From assembly GCA_031763025.1 (NCBI GenBank), contig JASSKH010000019.1, positions 10,972,009 through 11,036,008 of the forward strand: a stretch of 64,000 nt of DNA. The letters run 5' to 3'. Under the pieces are notes generated by a model. It worked only from the letters and a program-made list of their open reading frames with translations. It did no database searches and was not told the DNA's origin. This DNA is from Macrocystis pyrifera. Its lineage: Eukaryota > Sar > Phaeophyceae > Laminariales > Laminariaceae. This document shows positions 10,881-23,155 of the stretch, in pieces. Numbering within the stretch: position 1 is the first letter of the stretch; each line of letters opens with the position of its first letter. Both the position numbers and the translations under genes were made by a program.

Positions 10881-12639
10881 CACCACGGTCTCCACTTGGC
10901 CCTGAAAAGGGTCACCTGGCTTCGTTTGTTTCGCTACAGCGGAAGGCGGAAGGAAAAACATGTTGGCTCTGGCGCCTCCCTCCCGTTGCCGAGTTTGAAT
11001 CTGCTCGACCATCCTCGCGGAACCAACCACCTGCTCGGCGTGAAATTATCTTGCCGGACCAAACCTCATCAGACCACCTCGACGTTAGGTTCGCCAAACG
11101 AAATGCCGTAACCATAGAAAACAACGGCCAACGTACATATCACAACAATTTACTCAATAAAGCACATCGTACTCCCCAGTGAAGAAAAAAAGGTGAAATC
11201 ACCGTACGTACGTACTGGTATCTATAAAATCGTGCGTGGGTACGAGAACATAAGAGTGGCAACGGAGGGACCGCGAACGCATACATTCGAAGACAAGAAA
11301 CAGTGCATGTATGGCCTCTCTGTGATTAGTTTCAAAGTCGCCAAAGTCAGTTGAAAGCTATTAATTGACAGAGCAGACAAAGCCAGGTCCTTGGCCTTTC
11401 CAGCCGAAATCTGGTACGATGTCAGTCTGGCCAACACAGAGTAGGATAGACCGGTCGGTCTTGTACCTTGCGACTCTGTGTGCTGTTTCCTTCCTTCCTT
11501 TGTTAAGCGCGGTTGTCCTACGACCGTCGCACACCCATTTGAGCGCCACCCATGGAACAAACAGATGTCTGGTGTTTTTGACTCACTCAGTGTCCCCTCG
11601 TGTTGGTGTCAAAGACCAAATACCCATCCATGATAACGAACTAAACGGAACCAAAAGTAATAATACGACTCAATATTAGTTTTAATCATAATATTTATCT
11701 ATACGAAAAAGACGAACGATGGGGGTACGTAGTAGTACCTATATATTGGCCAATTTGTTTCGGAGGGAAGAGGCTGCTGAACCTTGGAACTGCTGGAATA
11801 CCACGAGATTGTTTTAATGCGACTTAGGCCATGGAACTGTCCATATGGCGCGACTTGCAGCGATTGCCGACGTCGGAGTTTCGACAAGGTCTGAGCTCCT
11901 CAATCAACTTAGGCTCCAAAATCACAGAGCGCACGTGTTACACGGACAAAAGCTTCATTCATTGCTGTAGGCCTACCTGACCTGAGTCGCGGTGTGCACG
12001 CAGAAAGCGGATTCCTCTCACGTAGCGCGGTCTCGATGGTTTGAACGAGTAGCGAAAGAATACAGAGCACGCTTGGCCAGATCTTGTGTTGATAGTGGAT
12101 GATGCTCTCTTGATAAAATGAGGTTGCTTCGGTCAAGTGAACAGTGGGGAATTATGGGCCACACTGCGGACGGCCAACGTGTGCAGTAGGATGCTGTCCC
12201 CTATCCCCTTGTTTATATGTATGCTGTAACCATTAACAGCTATATATCGTTCGATTCGTTTTTTGCTTTGAATCTTTTGTTCTCTCGCTATGGAATTAGT
12301 ATTTCGTGCGTGTCGTATTTACCAAAGTACCAGCAAAAGAAATCTGACTTTCTTTTGTGCTACTCATGTTTTAGCTGCATATAAACGCGTGCTACGATAA
12401 AGAGAGGTAGCCCACTTGGGCTAAGACATTTTTTAAAAGACGGCGCTCCTTCACACAATTTCTTGTTTTTACAGAATTGAATTTTGCTGTGTTGGGCAAC
12501 GAGATTGTTCATCCGCTTACTCTTTGATTTTCTTAAAGCCACCTTTTGGGCGAGGTTAGAGAGCTCCCCAAGCGGGGAGCTCCCGAAAAAAATGTAGTGC
12601 ACCTCTGCTGCTGTAGCATGCACCTACCAATGCAGTGCC
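10881..12639. other. No gene seen
   Basis: This is noncoding sequence. A short stretch at 11440-11530 resembles the LINE tail on the minus strand (ACCTTGCGACTCTGTGTGCTG). No conserved frame was found. Confidence 0.4.
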
Positions 12640-12770
12640 TCCGTGTCGCACGTTTGTGACCACGGTGCTTGTATCTCTCTAGCGGTTAGACATTCGGCAC
12701 GGGTACTGCATGTCGTGGATGCCATGTCGTGGATTCCGACGGAGAACGTTTTTCTCGACACAAGGGGGAT
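12640..12770 (+). repeat. Dispersed repeat family R, diverged copy
   Basis: The copy reads GTTTGTGACCACGGTGCTTG, ATTCGGCACGGGTACTG and a GATTCCGACGG end, matching the middle of the repeat at 1.85-1.92 kb at reduced identity. Confidence 0.45.
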
Positions 12771-13799
12771 GATCGTATCACGTAGTGTGTGTATGGTGAG
12801 GGACCCGCGAGGCAGTTACATGGTACTCCCATTACCGACTCTGGAAGTGGTCAAACTAGAAATTATATCAATTAATCGATACTGCTGTCATCCCTATGCA
12901 GAAAAATCCACCTCATAATAAGCGGTTCTTAGTAGGATGCACATTCTGGAGAATGGACACAGCAATAAAAGTTTATTGCTTCAAAACAGACGACGGGGGG
13001 AATCTATCGACGTATATTGTCTGCAATAATAGATTTTGGAAGGTATATATCGATAGATATTATCGGCGACAACTCGTAGAGTGGTGATATTGTCGATGGA
13101 TAGACAATGTCGAACACGGCATATTGTGAACCGCGTCCATCGATGGCCGTTGCAGGCCACAATAGATTGTGCGAGATGTCGACCGATGGCCATTGCCGGC
13201 CACAATAAATTGTGGGAGATGCCTATCGATAGCCATTGCTGGCCACAATAGATTGTGAGAGAGATCTATAGATGGCAGTTGCCGACAACAATAGGTTGTA
13301 CAAGCTATCCTATCCGTCGATAGCCATCACGAGGATACTTTGCGCTCATCCCACGATATACGCGAGGCAATAGTCTATTTTAGAATCGCGTCCAAAAATC
13401 TATTGTGAGTAGCCAATGGCTACTACTGCTGTTGGACACAATCGCATACCCGATTTGCCTATTAATCATTAATAGTTGTCTTTCCGATGAGAATGAGAGT
13501 CTATCTTTTGGAACAACAAGTTGCCAAAAATGTATGTAATGTTCTGTATGTTTGTGGTAATGTGAACCGGCGACATCACATGTTGTGGAGACCATACGCT
13601 CCCACACATTTGAAGACATTATACATATGTAGATGTCGCTATTATTAGGAACTCACGCACCAGGATATTGGTATTTGTCGTCAATTTGTGTGCACTGGTA
13701 GTTCCAGAAATTGATTCGATTTAATACCTCGGAAATTGATTCGATGTAATACCCTTAAGTTGTCCTATATTAACTCCACCCTGAATAGTGGATCAATAA

Positions 13800-14335
13800 A
13801 ACTAAACACACCTTATCCTGAAAATTCTAAGCTTTCCGTTTCTCATCTCGAGCTATTTAACCAATACTGAAACCAAGTGAGTAATACTTTTTTTTATGCT
13901 GGTCATCTTCATTTTCGTTTTGCTTTTCCGGAAGTACGTTCGATTTATTTCCGTTACGTTGTCTTATATTAACTGCACATAATAACAATATTAACTGCAC
14001 TTTCAAAAATAATCTGGATATTAAAAATAAAACCACCTTGCCAAGAAACTCTCAGCTTTCAATTTCTTAACTCGATTTTTTCGTCCCATACTGAAGTCAA
14101 GTAAGTCAGTATTTTTTTCGTATGCCGGTCCACGTTTTGACAAGAAAATCCTCAGTTTTCCGTTTCTTAGCTCGACTTTATTTGTCAAATACTGAAATGA
14201 AGTAATTCTGATTTGTTTCTTCTGGTGCCGGTCAACTTTAGAAGAAAGTCCTCAGGTTTCTGTTTCTTATCTCGAGTTTTTTTGTTCCTGAAATGAAGTA
14301 AAAGTCAGAGTAATATTTTTCGGAGCCCAGCCAAC
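13800..14335 (+). repeat. Four ~110-base repeats inside the minisatellite region
   Basis: Four units share GAAA(A)NTCTCAGCTTTC, GTTTCTTATCTCGA, a T-rich tract, ATACTGAAACCAAGTGA and a GCCGGTCA end, starting near 13.81, 14.04, 14.14 and 14.24 kb. They differ from the flanking minisatellite. Nothing is coded. Confidence 0.6.
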
Positions 14336-15019
14336 AATCCAGTGTGGGTGGCGATGGCTATACTGTTCGACACAATCGCGTACCTATTTATTTTTACCAA
14401 TCCGCCGGAGGATAATATGTATATATATTGTTGGCGGCAATGAAAGCTTCGGCGGTCGTCAAGAATGGCCATCGACATGCATCATTCCAGGGTAAGCAAT
14501 AGATCTAGGCAATAGTATATTGCGGAATCACGCCCAACAGTCTATTGTGGGTGACGATGGCTATTGATGGATACAATTGTGTGTATACTTTGGGCGGCAA
14601 TATTTACGGATAGGCAAACGTTTTTTGGACTGTTGTTCAAACAAAATATATCGCATCGCGGTTGCTTCCCCAACATATTTTGTTCAGGACAATGGCCATC
14701 TATGGACAACCTTGTGACTCTACTGTTAGGGCAAAGACTTATTGCGTCCATTGCCGAAACTATATTGTCCCCTGGCAATATCTATCGATATACAGCGTTG
14801 CTAGTCTATTGTCGTTAACACACATCTATCGATAGACAGCGTTGCCAGTTCATTGTGGTTAACAGTGTCCATCGTTCGCCAGCGTTGCCAGTCTGTTGAC
14901 GTTAACAATATCCATTGATACACGCTTTTTCGGGCTACTGTAGCGGCAGTGTTCTAGTATTTTCTTTCTATTTTCCAGGGTATTTGCGCATCGTACTACC
15001 TCATATATCCCAAGGAATC

Positions 15020-15132
15020 ACTATTACGGGGGTACATAGTTAATAGGACCTATGGTACAAATAAAAACCAATATATATACCTATTTTTACTAACTAAATT
15101 TGGTCCCGTTAACTATGGATCTCCGTAATACC
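15020..15132 (+). mobile_element. MITE family M, copy 1
   Basis: The left end is ACTATTACGGGGGTACATAG and the right end is the near complement (TTAACTATGGATCTCCGTAA). The inside has GGACCTATGG, ACCTATTTTTAC and AAATTTGGTCCCG. Copies 2-4 are at 16.7, 54.2 and 28.1 kb. Confidence 0.8.
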
Positions 15133-15835
15133 AATAACACAGAGTACCAACCGCAATAACACAACCGACAATACAACACACTTAACCCCCGTGATGCCCA
15201 CTGTCTTGTTGAGACACACAATCTTTGCAACCCTCGTTCACGCTATGCCATGCACCCACATTGCTGCTCATCACCATACACCATACACTGATTCCACACT
15301 AGTGATGATAACAAACAAAATGGATAGGGCATTGCTGCGGCAAAAAACATTGCATCAGAGTACATTGTAGGTGTGGAAATAGACGGGTGATGGTGTCCAT
15401 CGACAGACATTGTATATCACAATAGATTATCATCGGTGTCCATCGATCGCAATTGCCGGCCACAATACAATAGAAATGTATATATCGATAGCCACTGATT
15501 GCTGGTCACAATAGATCTAGAAACATATCTATCGATAGCCATGGCCGTCACAATTGTTTAAGAAATGCATCTATTGATAGCCATTGCCGGCCACGATATA
15601 TCAACAAATGGTCTCATCGATAGCCACCGCTGTCGACCGCTGTAGATTCTGCAAGCTATTGGTCGATAGCCATCGTCGGTGACATTCGTTTTCAACCCAG
15701 GTACTTCAGCACACTCGTGCCTGAACAATATGTTGGGGACGTTACCTATCGATATACATTGCCGACGACAATGGATCGAGGAACGTGCTAATCGATAGAT
15801 ATTGCCGATGACAATGAGACCCGTCCATTGCACGA

Positions 15836-16079
15836 TATTTTGTTTCTATTGCAGGGGCATTGTCTATTGTCCAGGGTGTGGTCAAGGATGCAGCTCACGA
15901 ATCATGCGACTCGCCCGACACCTCACAGGGCTTCGCGCTTGGTGCAAGCAGTGCCGTCCTGGTCGGTGAAAACCAGACATTCTCCGTCCCGGCATTGTTG
16001 GGGCGCGAGGGTTGACGGTAATAAGACTACAACCACTCTTGATCAAGAATGACCCCCCCTCCAGGAAACTCTACGCCAC
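15836..16079. other. No gene seen
   Basis: The segment lies between the minisatellite and a LINE fragment. No domain or repeat was recognised. Confidence 0.4.
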
Positions 16080-16300
16080 TTCAACACCCATCCGATACCA
16101 CTTGCCAATCTTCTCAGCCACTCTCGACCGTAACACCGTCTCTTACTCGAAAGGAATAGGGAGCTTTCCTTGGACCCCTCGATGAAAATTTTAATACAGC
16201 AGAGGTCACCTGCTAGACATTGGGCCCAGACATTTTGTGGCCGGACGGGTCACGAGTTCTCTCCAACAGATATCGTTCCAACCATCAGCCGAAAGGTCAG
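16080..16300 (-). pseudogene. LINE C-terminal fragment, minus strand, decayed
   Basis: The nucleotide sequence aligns with the LINE piece at 9.53-9.73 kb (ACTTCCCGCTCTTCTCAGCC there, ACTTGCCAATCTTCTCAGCC here; CTAGACATTGGGCCCAGAC). Frames are broken by several indels. It is the third fragment of the same family in the window. Confidence 0.7.
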
Positions 16301-16709
16301 CCGGGATCTGTGTGTGTTCATCACATTCAACCGTCTGTTCTATACCTGTCGCCGCCAGCCCGTGGTAACCGCCAAAAAAAAAAAAAAAAAACAACGAACG
16401 AACGAACCAACGAAAAACCGGTACCCTGGCTGTATAGCTCACGCAGAGAGAGGCGTGTGCTGCAGCGTCGTCGCCAACCGACGCCAACCAATCCTATATA
16501 TACCAGATATGTAATGTAGGGGAGAAGGTTCTTAGGTCGGGGCATGAGGGCTAGGGGGATAGGAGCTGGCTACGCCACGCTGCTCCGGACGCTAAGGACG
16601 GCGACGAGGGAAAGGGGTGGGGCAGACGTACACATCAACCTTCCGACAGCGCAGAGACGAGTCGATCAATGGGGTGGCAAGGTATCGATCCCACCAACCC
16701 TTGGATTCT

Positions 16710-16822
16710 ACTATTACGGGGGTCCATAGTTAATAGGACCTATGGTATACATAAAAACCTATATATTTACCTATTTTTACCGACAAAATTTGGTCCCGTT
16801 AACTATGGACCCGCGTAATAGT
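16710..16822 (+). mobile_element. MITE family M, copy 2
   Basis: This is the best-preserved copy. Its terminal inverted repeats of 24 bases differ at one position (ACTATTACGGGGGTCCATAG on the left, the complement with one C on the right). It is about 113 bases and noncoding. Confidence 0.85.
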
Positions 16823-18140
16823 ATATTTATTGTTTCTAGTTTGAGTTGTTCAGAGGGCGGGACGTGACAGGGGCAGTACTGACAATTGACACCGATTTTT
16901 TACGACGGTCACAAGGTGACGAAAGTGCGTGTGCCGTAGTTCTCGAATAGGTTTTGTAGCTTTTATACACGCAACCATGATACTATCACCGGCTTGCGCA
17001 CGATTTTTTGGTTCACTCTCATCTTTTTTTCCTCAAACGTTTCGCCTTGTTTCTCTCGTTGGAGTATTTCACTCTCCAGCCACACAAGACTCGGCCTAGC
17101 GTATCCTGTATTACATCCGCAGCGCCTTCAAACAATTGAGGCTGCACCACGTGTGGGGATCACTTCCGAAGATTCCGCACACAACCACTTTGTTCAGGTA
17201 GACTCACATCACTTACTACTGTAAGTTTGGTTTTTCGTCTGAAACGTGACTGGATGCATCCTGTAACACAGGTGTACTACGGGATACCGTATCAAATACG
17301 ACCTACGGTTGACACAAAAACTTATTTTAATCTTAAAAATGCTTCCACAAATAACTGCGAGAATCACTCCGACGTGTTGTCCTGTCCTCGGGGCGTCACT
17401 AATGTGGGGTAGCTTTCAGCGTATATTATGCACTTCATGGGAGCATACCTGCCGTGCGTGTTCCAACAAACTTGAGTGACAGGGTTGGACTGCTAGAAAA
17501 GGATATCCTGAAAACTAATCGTTGTGGTTGTTGTTGTTGACTTAACCTCGACGGGACTCCATAGCAGCGAAAAAACGGCTGCGGTGATAATCGTGTATAT
17601 CAACGGTCTACGACACCGTGAGCGTTCTAGAAGCACGGGTAGGTGCATGCATTGTAAACCGCGTATCAAGTGGTATCATCCCTCAAGCACGCGGTTGCCC
17701 TCGCCTCAATCGGCCTTTCTGATCGGCAATCGTAAGAGGGTTAAGGAGTCGACGGTGGCACACTTAGAAACATGTGTCCTCAGAGAGTATCACGATCTAG
17801 TTGTGATAAGGTGATGGGAATAGTGCCAGGCGATACTGATCTGCAGAAGAAGCGTGACACAAGTGTGTGTGCTTGGCGAAGCTCGCACCTAGTTCGTACT
17901 GACGTTCTCTTCTTTATCTAGGCGGCGTGTGAATCGAGTGAAAAAGGGCGAGGGGGGCAGGTGGCTCGAAACCAGAAGTGCCCTCTGGTATCAACCGGCA
18001 ACAATCTACGGAGACGGATACGCACGTCACTGAATTTCAATCATACATACACCCCGTGCAACCTGACGTATGACTACGCACGTACATTCGCATCTCCCCA
18101 GGCTGCTTAAAATACTAGGCTGGATATCAGCATTGCAAAT
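16823..18140. other. No gene seen
   Basis: This is noncoding sequence. A T-rich block lies at 17.0-17.06 kb and GTTGTTGTT at 17.52 kb. No domain was recognised on either strand. Confidence 0.45.
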
Positions 18141-18149
18141 ACTAAGATA

Positions 18150-18722
18150 TCATTCCAGATGCTAAAATATGTCAAATCCAACTCTTTTAAAAGAACTGCT
18201 GTGAAGAGTTCGAAATATCTTATTCCAGACGGCAACGGAGTAAGCTCCAACTATCTAACATGGAAATCCAAATTTAAAATAACTTCCTATTTGGCAAGTT
18301 TTCACAAATATATTGTCCCTAAAAATGGCCTTATAAGTTATGCTAAAGGATCCTGCAGATATCGGTTGATCTATGTACTGCTGTAAACCAGCTACTCCAT
18401 CACATAGATCTCAACGACGGGCGTGAAGATTTCTACTTGTATTATTGTGTGCGGAAATATTGCGAAGTCCCCGTTGTTGCCTGAATTTAGTCACTAAATA
18501 AAGTAAAAGTAGATTCGATAACAGAATCAACGTTTGGCTTGCTTTTTTATTTCTTATCGACCCTCTTACGCAGTAATTTGTTCGAATGCTTGGGCTGACA
18601 GTTGTACAGATAGACGAAGTATGCATTGGAGTAAACCCGGGTCGTTTACAACTAAATCTGAAAAACGGATCGTGCGTCTTCCTACACCGAAACAACTGAC
18701 CTTTCTTATGGGCCGTGATTGA
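18150..18722 (+). pseudogene. Possible Ty1/copia retrotransposon relic (gag-like and RNase H-like pieces)
   Basis: Positions 18159-18386 code LIPDGNGVSSNYLTWKSKFK, which resembles the start of copia Gag (NYxxWK motif). Positions 18534-18722 code SNAWADSCTDRRSMHWSKPG, then TTKSEKRIV, which resembles the copia RNase H domain (SDADWA-x-RRS-x-W-x-SKKQ-x-V). Integrase and reverse transcriptase are absent between them, so the element is internally deleted. No LTRs were identified. The RNase H part is the stronger match. This is inferred from motif pattern only. Confidence 0.45.
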
Positions 18723-19339
18723 TCAGGACACACTTTGGCTGCTAGCGCCAGCCCTCGCTCGAGAAACGGCTATTTACGCCACCCTCTTCTGCTGTTCCTC
18801 CCCGTTACCGTGATATCTAGTGTTACGGTACATTCGGGTAATTACTGGAAGCGCCAATCGTTGGTGGCTGACAAATAAAAATTCGTTTAGAACTCAAACC
18901 AGTTCGTACAAGGAAAAGCTGTAGTTACAGTCTTACGGCGATCACCTTTTTTGCTCAGTTGCTTGTTTTTTCAAGCTTGGCGATCACAATTGGCACGACG
19001 GTTGTGCACCGAGCGAGGTGAAAAACACTTATTAATAGTAGTCCGGAAAGACCTATGGGAAAATATACCAAAAAATCGTCGGTTAGGGAGGGAAAAAATG
19101 GCAATGGCAAAAGGTCATCTAAAGACGGACAAAACGTTCGGTGCAAATGTTAGTGTTTGCTCCGTGTTCGTTATAAAAAAAACTTCGTTAAACGTAAAAA
19201 AAATAAAAGCGAAGTTGTGAAGTCCTGCCTGGAACCAGCTCGTACGCACCAGGCCTCATTTTTTTGTTTTTTTTTCGACGTTCTTGTTTCATGCTCCCCT
19301 GGCTCGTGTTTTCATCCACTACATATTCAGTAGATGACA
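18723..19339. other. No gene seen
   Basis: The sequence is noncoding, with A-rich and T-rich runs at 19.17-19.28 kb. Confidence 0.4.
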
Positions 19340-20150
19340 TCACGTGATTCAGGGCCTCGTTTACCTTGCCAAAATAATCTGCTCGTACGAGGTTATACGT
19401 GCGTACTTATACGTACGTATATCTAGCACGCTTCTACATTACCCCCCCTCCCCCCGGCAGAAGGAGGAGTTGACTTCGTGAATTCTTACATATATATATT
19501 TTCTCCACAACTGATCAGTTGACTCGTAAATCTAGCCGGGACTGCACGCGTCTGTGGGCTACGTGCGGTTGGGCAGGAGCATTACGTCTGACCTGCTAAG
19601 AAGCCTTTCAGGTGGGCCAGAGGGCTGGGACCCTAAGCTGTGCTTGTCGCAAAGGCAGAACATCAATACGAATGTTTTTGTGCGGTAGTCGAGGGGATAG
19701 GAAAGACTTGTGTGTGTGTGGTGTGCCTCATTCGCCGTACATCCAAAGGGCGAACACCATTCATTTTGGCAAAAACGCCTACAACACGCCCTGCTCGACG
19801 TCGCCCTCAAACTCCCCCGTCATAGATTATGCGACAACGTTGGCACATGCCACGGAGGAGGGCGGTGGCTGTGATTTTGCGATCGAACGCAAATATAGTG
19901 CCCGAGGCATTGACTGCCAACGTGATACGCCTGGCACGTATTCGAGGGAAAACAATCTTGCGACCGTGGCCTTTCTCTCCCCGAACAAAACCAGATAAAA
20001 AAAGGGCAATTGTACTTACTGTATTCGTTTTAAGTTAGTTTCTCTTTTCGGATACGAGTATACTGATATATCCAAATCAGCATGTAAGCCTGTGACCATG
20101 GGGAAAAGGGTGGATCTGATACCAACGACAGTCATAAGGGTAGTTGTTCG
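19340..20150 (+). repeat. Duplicated block A, copy 1
   Basis: It aligns over about 800 bases with 25.13-25.99 kb in the same direction. Shared stretches include ACTGATCAG, GGACTGCNCGCGTCTGT, GCAGCCTTTC/GAAGCCTTTC, GTGGTGTGCCTCATTCGCCG and TGCTGATATACCCAAA-like sequence. The match is around 70 percent by eye with many indels. No intact frame is shared, so it is a mobile or duplicated noncoding element. Confidence 0.55.
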
Positions 20151-20174
20151 TTTTCTCCCATTCTAACTCTTACG

Positions 20175-20710
20175 AGGACGCTGGTACCCAAGCGTCTCCT
20201 GGTGCCCGGGTTTCCGGTTACTCTAATATCTACTGGTAGACGTTCCGTCGGAACCGAAATGAAAATTGCGTTCTCAACACGCTGCGTTTGGGATTTCGGC
20301 TGGTTTGTGCTTACCGGAGAGCGACGTTGACTTGCTGAGGTTCATTTCAGCACCTTGTGTTTCTCCCGAGATTAACCTCCGCACGCTATCAACGAATGCC
20401 TACAACCCGACGAAGAGGTGCTCCAGTGGTGCAAATTTGTAGAACTTGAGGGTGCACAAAATGGGACAAACAACAACCCCCAAGTGAACGTAAGTACATG
20501 ACTTGCGGACATTTACAGCTCGTCACAGGAACCTACACCCCGCGAAATTGAGGGACTGTTATGATGGGGTCTGTGGGAGTGCCGGGTGCGCCAGACGGCA
20601 GTCGTAAGCAGCGAGAAACGACTCACGAGGTATTTTGGTGTACTTGAAAGTGCGAGCGAGTACCACCAAAACGCTCGCAAAAACGCTAAAATGTGTCATT
20701 CCACGCAAAA
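20175..20710 (+). repeat. Duplicated block B, copy 1
   Basis: It aligns with 49.375-49.88 kb in the same direction. Shared landmarks include GTCTCCTGG, GCTGGTTNG, GAGNGCGACNGTGACTTG, AACCTACANC, GCGAAATNGAGGGA, CAGAAACGACTCA and GCGAGCGAGTANCAC. No conserved frame is present. Confidence 0.55.
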
Positions 20711-21582
20711 GGGAGCAGAGCATAATGATCGAATACTATTCGATTTCGATAAATATTTGCCGAGCGAGGTGTCTCAACAGAATCGAAAAGTGAAAACAAA
20801 AATCGAGGCGAAAAACAACAAGAGCATAACCTACTGTTAATAGGCCGTTCGCATCTGTGCACACAAGCCGGCAATCTAGCGCTCGGTAGCACAGATCCAC
20901 CACATAACCAGGCCAACGCGACGGCATTTCGCTTCCCGGAGGTCGTTGGGCTTACCATGGAGGTGGTGGCGCGTCCAACATTGACGCCCCGAGATCAAAC
21001 TTGAAATTACACTGAGAATGAATTTCCGGCCTCGTTCTCGAGGATATCCTACTGAATTTTGCTCAAACTATGTTCGCTCTGGCTCGAACGCCGGGAAACA
21101 AAGGCCAGAGAACGTCTGGGGGCTGATGTTGTGGTTCGCCTGCTGGCTGTTTACGCGGGGTCTGTGCGGCTGTGTTGGCGTGCTAGCCGTTGGTTGGATG
21201 TTGTGTACCGCGGTCTTGATGTGATATTTTGACGTGGCTGCGCTGACCAGTAGGACGAGCTGAGTTGCTGCTGTTCGTCCTTTCGGTTTCCTTTTCGATT
21301 TCCAGCCGTCAACTTTGATTTTGGCATTGCGTTGCGTTTTATAAATTTATAAAATACGTCAGCTCAGCTGTGAGCTCGACGGATGAAGTAGTTGATACTT
21401 TTGCAAGCTGCGCAATACGCCTGTTCTAAATTCCATCTTGACCGAATCGTACAAGTGTTGTAATAAACCGAACGCGCGTGTTTTATACGTAATTCCTTGT
21501 CAAAGATATAGGCCAGTGGCTCCCCTGGATGATGCCCGGGTCAACAAGAAGTTTTTAATATAAATTAAGCGCACTAATACTA
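20711..21582. other. No gene seen
   Basis: This is noncoding sequence of mixed composition. Nothing was recognised. Confidence 0.4.
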
Positions 21583-22465
21583 TACTTCCTCTGTCCCATA
21601 AGTCTGTGCCGTTATGGGCGCTCAGTCGCTAGGGTACTTACACGTTGACGTTTAGCCTGTGGTTGGGTGCGTTAGAAAGGCAAAACACATACGAAGCTGA
21701 CTAAACAAATAACAAAAAAATCGAAGACCGTGGTATACACAAAAGTTAGGTCATAATATGCCCATTTTGGCCCCTTTTTAGAATATTTTCGAGAACGTTT
21801 TTGAGAATTTTGATGAGAATTCTTGTGACAGTGATTACCGTACCAAACCTACCCCACACACATTACAGACTATGGATACGCCCCCAAGTACCCCCCCACC
21901 TCGCCCCAAGGGCGGCGAGCTTTCAGTGGGCCGCCGCATTGCAATTGTAGTGGAGGTTGCGCTGGCTATTCCGCCGGGTAAAGTAAGGACTCCCAAGGGT
22001 GCGACTAATCGACACTTTTCTTTTTTTGTCCTGCAATTGTCTTGGTTTTAGTGTGGGCCCCCCAAGTGTATTGGTTTTAATGTGGAACTAAAGTTGTCTT
22101 AGTTTTAGTGTGGGGTCACTATTATACTGGTTTGAGTATGGGGGGACGCGACATGGATCGTTGAGTAGAGGGGGGGTTAGCTTTAGGGTTGGCGATAATT
22201 CTTGGTTTTTTTGGGGGGAGTTACGCTCAGTGCCCCACCACCCCCCCCTCCCTGAAAAGGGGCAAAATATGACCTTTTTGGGGCCAACTCGATGTTTTCC
22301 GGCCGTTCGGCCGCATGGTTCAAGCACCAGCTAAAAAAAAAAAAAAAATGTTTTTCTTGCTAAAAAAACGCCGGAGAATTCAACAAAAAATAGCGGAAAA
22401 CAGATCGGACACCCTTAAGGGGGCGCAAAAACATAACGGCACAGACTTATGGGACAGAGGAAGTA
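21583..22465. mobile_element. Non-autonomous Tc1/mariner (Stowaway-like) element
   Basis: Perfect 32-base terminal inverted repeats start CTTCCTCTGTCCCATAAGTC at 21585 and end at 22463. They are flanked by TA on both sides (21583-21584 and 22464-22465), the target duplication of the Tc1/mariner superfamily. The end sequence resembles Stowaway-type ends. The 879-base element has no transposase frame. Inside, near 22035-22140, a ~35-base TTGGTTTTAGTGTGG motif is repeated about four times. Confidence 0.85.
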
Positions 22466-22787
22466 TAACCCGAACAAAGGAGAATGATCGTGATATGATG
22501 TTGCAACATGTCGCAACTTTTTCATTTCACAAATATTTATATATTGATTGAGCGTCGTTGGGTTTTGTTGAGTTGCAAATCCTTCATTTTCTCGGAACCT
22601 GAAAAGCCGAAGGGGAATATGATTTGACCACAGGGACCAATCAGCGCCTTGTTTATTGGAGTTTCGATTTTCGCTTGAGTTTCGATTTTCGCTTTTCGCT
22701 TTCGAAGACCAGATGCATTCCTGATTGTGCGAGCACCCACTTAAAGAAAGGACTGCGTCGGCACCCCGTCAACGGTGCCGGGGCACC
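22466..22787. other. No gene seen
   Basis: This is noncoding sequence with a short direct repeat, GAGTTTCGATTTTCGCTT, at about 22661 and 22677. Confidence 0.4.
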
Positions 22788-23155
22788 AGGAAGATCCGAA
22801 AAACCTTTAAGAAATGGTTTTACCGAATACCTGGCCATTTCTCGGCCAAAATCAGTTACGTATTAGAAACAAGTACAAATCACACGCCCAGATCCCTGCT
22901 GTTGGCCAGACTAGGAAGATCCGAAAAACCTTTAAGAAATGGTTTTAGCGAATACCTGGCCACTTCTCGGCCAAAATCGGTTACGTATTAGAAACATAGT
23001 ACAAATCACACGCCCAGATCCCTGCTGTTGGCCAGACCAGGAAGATCCGAAAAACCTTTTAGAAATGGTCGACCTGGCCACTTCTCGGCCAGAATCAGTT
23101 ACGTATTAGAAACAAGTACAAATCACACGCCCAGATCCCTGCTGTTGGCCAGACT
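22788..23155 (+). repeat. 125-base tandem repeat, three copies
   Basis: Monomers start at 22788, 22913 and 23039 with AGGAAGATCCGAAAAACCTT and end with TGCTGTTGGCCAGAC. Copies 1 and 2 are nearly identical. Copy 3 has a short deletion after AAATGGT. A diverged single copy lies at 8.89-9.0 kb. The pattern is too long and too uniform, with no unique spacers, for a CRISPR array. Confidence 0.9.

Larger units (their letters stand above)
12990..15835. repeat. Large degenerate minisatellite region
   Basis: A unit of about 50-60 bases, with the core CATCGATNGCCATTGCCGGCCA followed by CAATAGATTGT, is repeated at 13.13-13.33 kb and again at 15.38-15.83 kb in the same direction. A related form (TATCGATAGACAGCGTTGCCA, then GTCTATTGT) fills 14.75-14.93 kb. 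Copies are 70-90 percent alike by eye. No coding capacity is seen. A MITE is inserted at 15.02 kb. Terminal or subterminal repeats of a large DNA transposon are one explanation, a decayed satellite another. Confidence 0.7.

Noticed and set aside
22788-23155. CRISPR-like array
   Set aside because: Monomers of 125 bases are joined directly with no unique spacers, and the context is eukaryotic.
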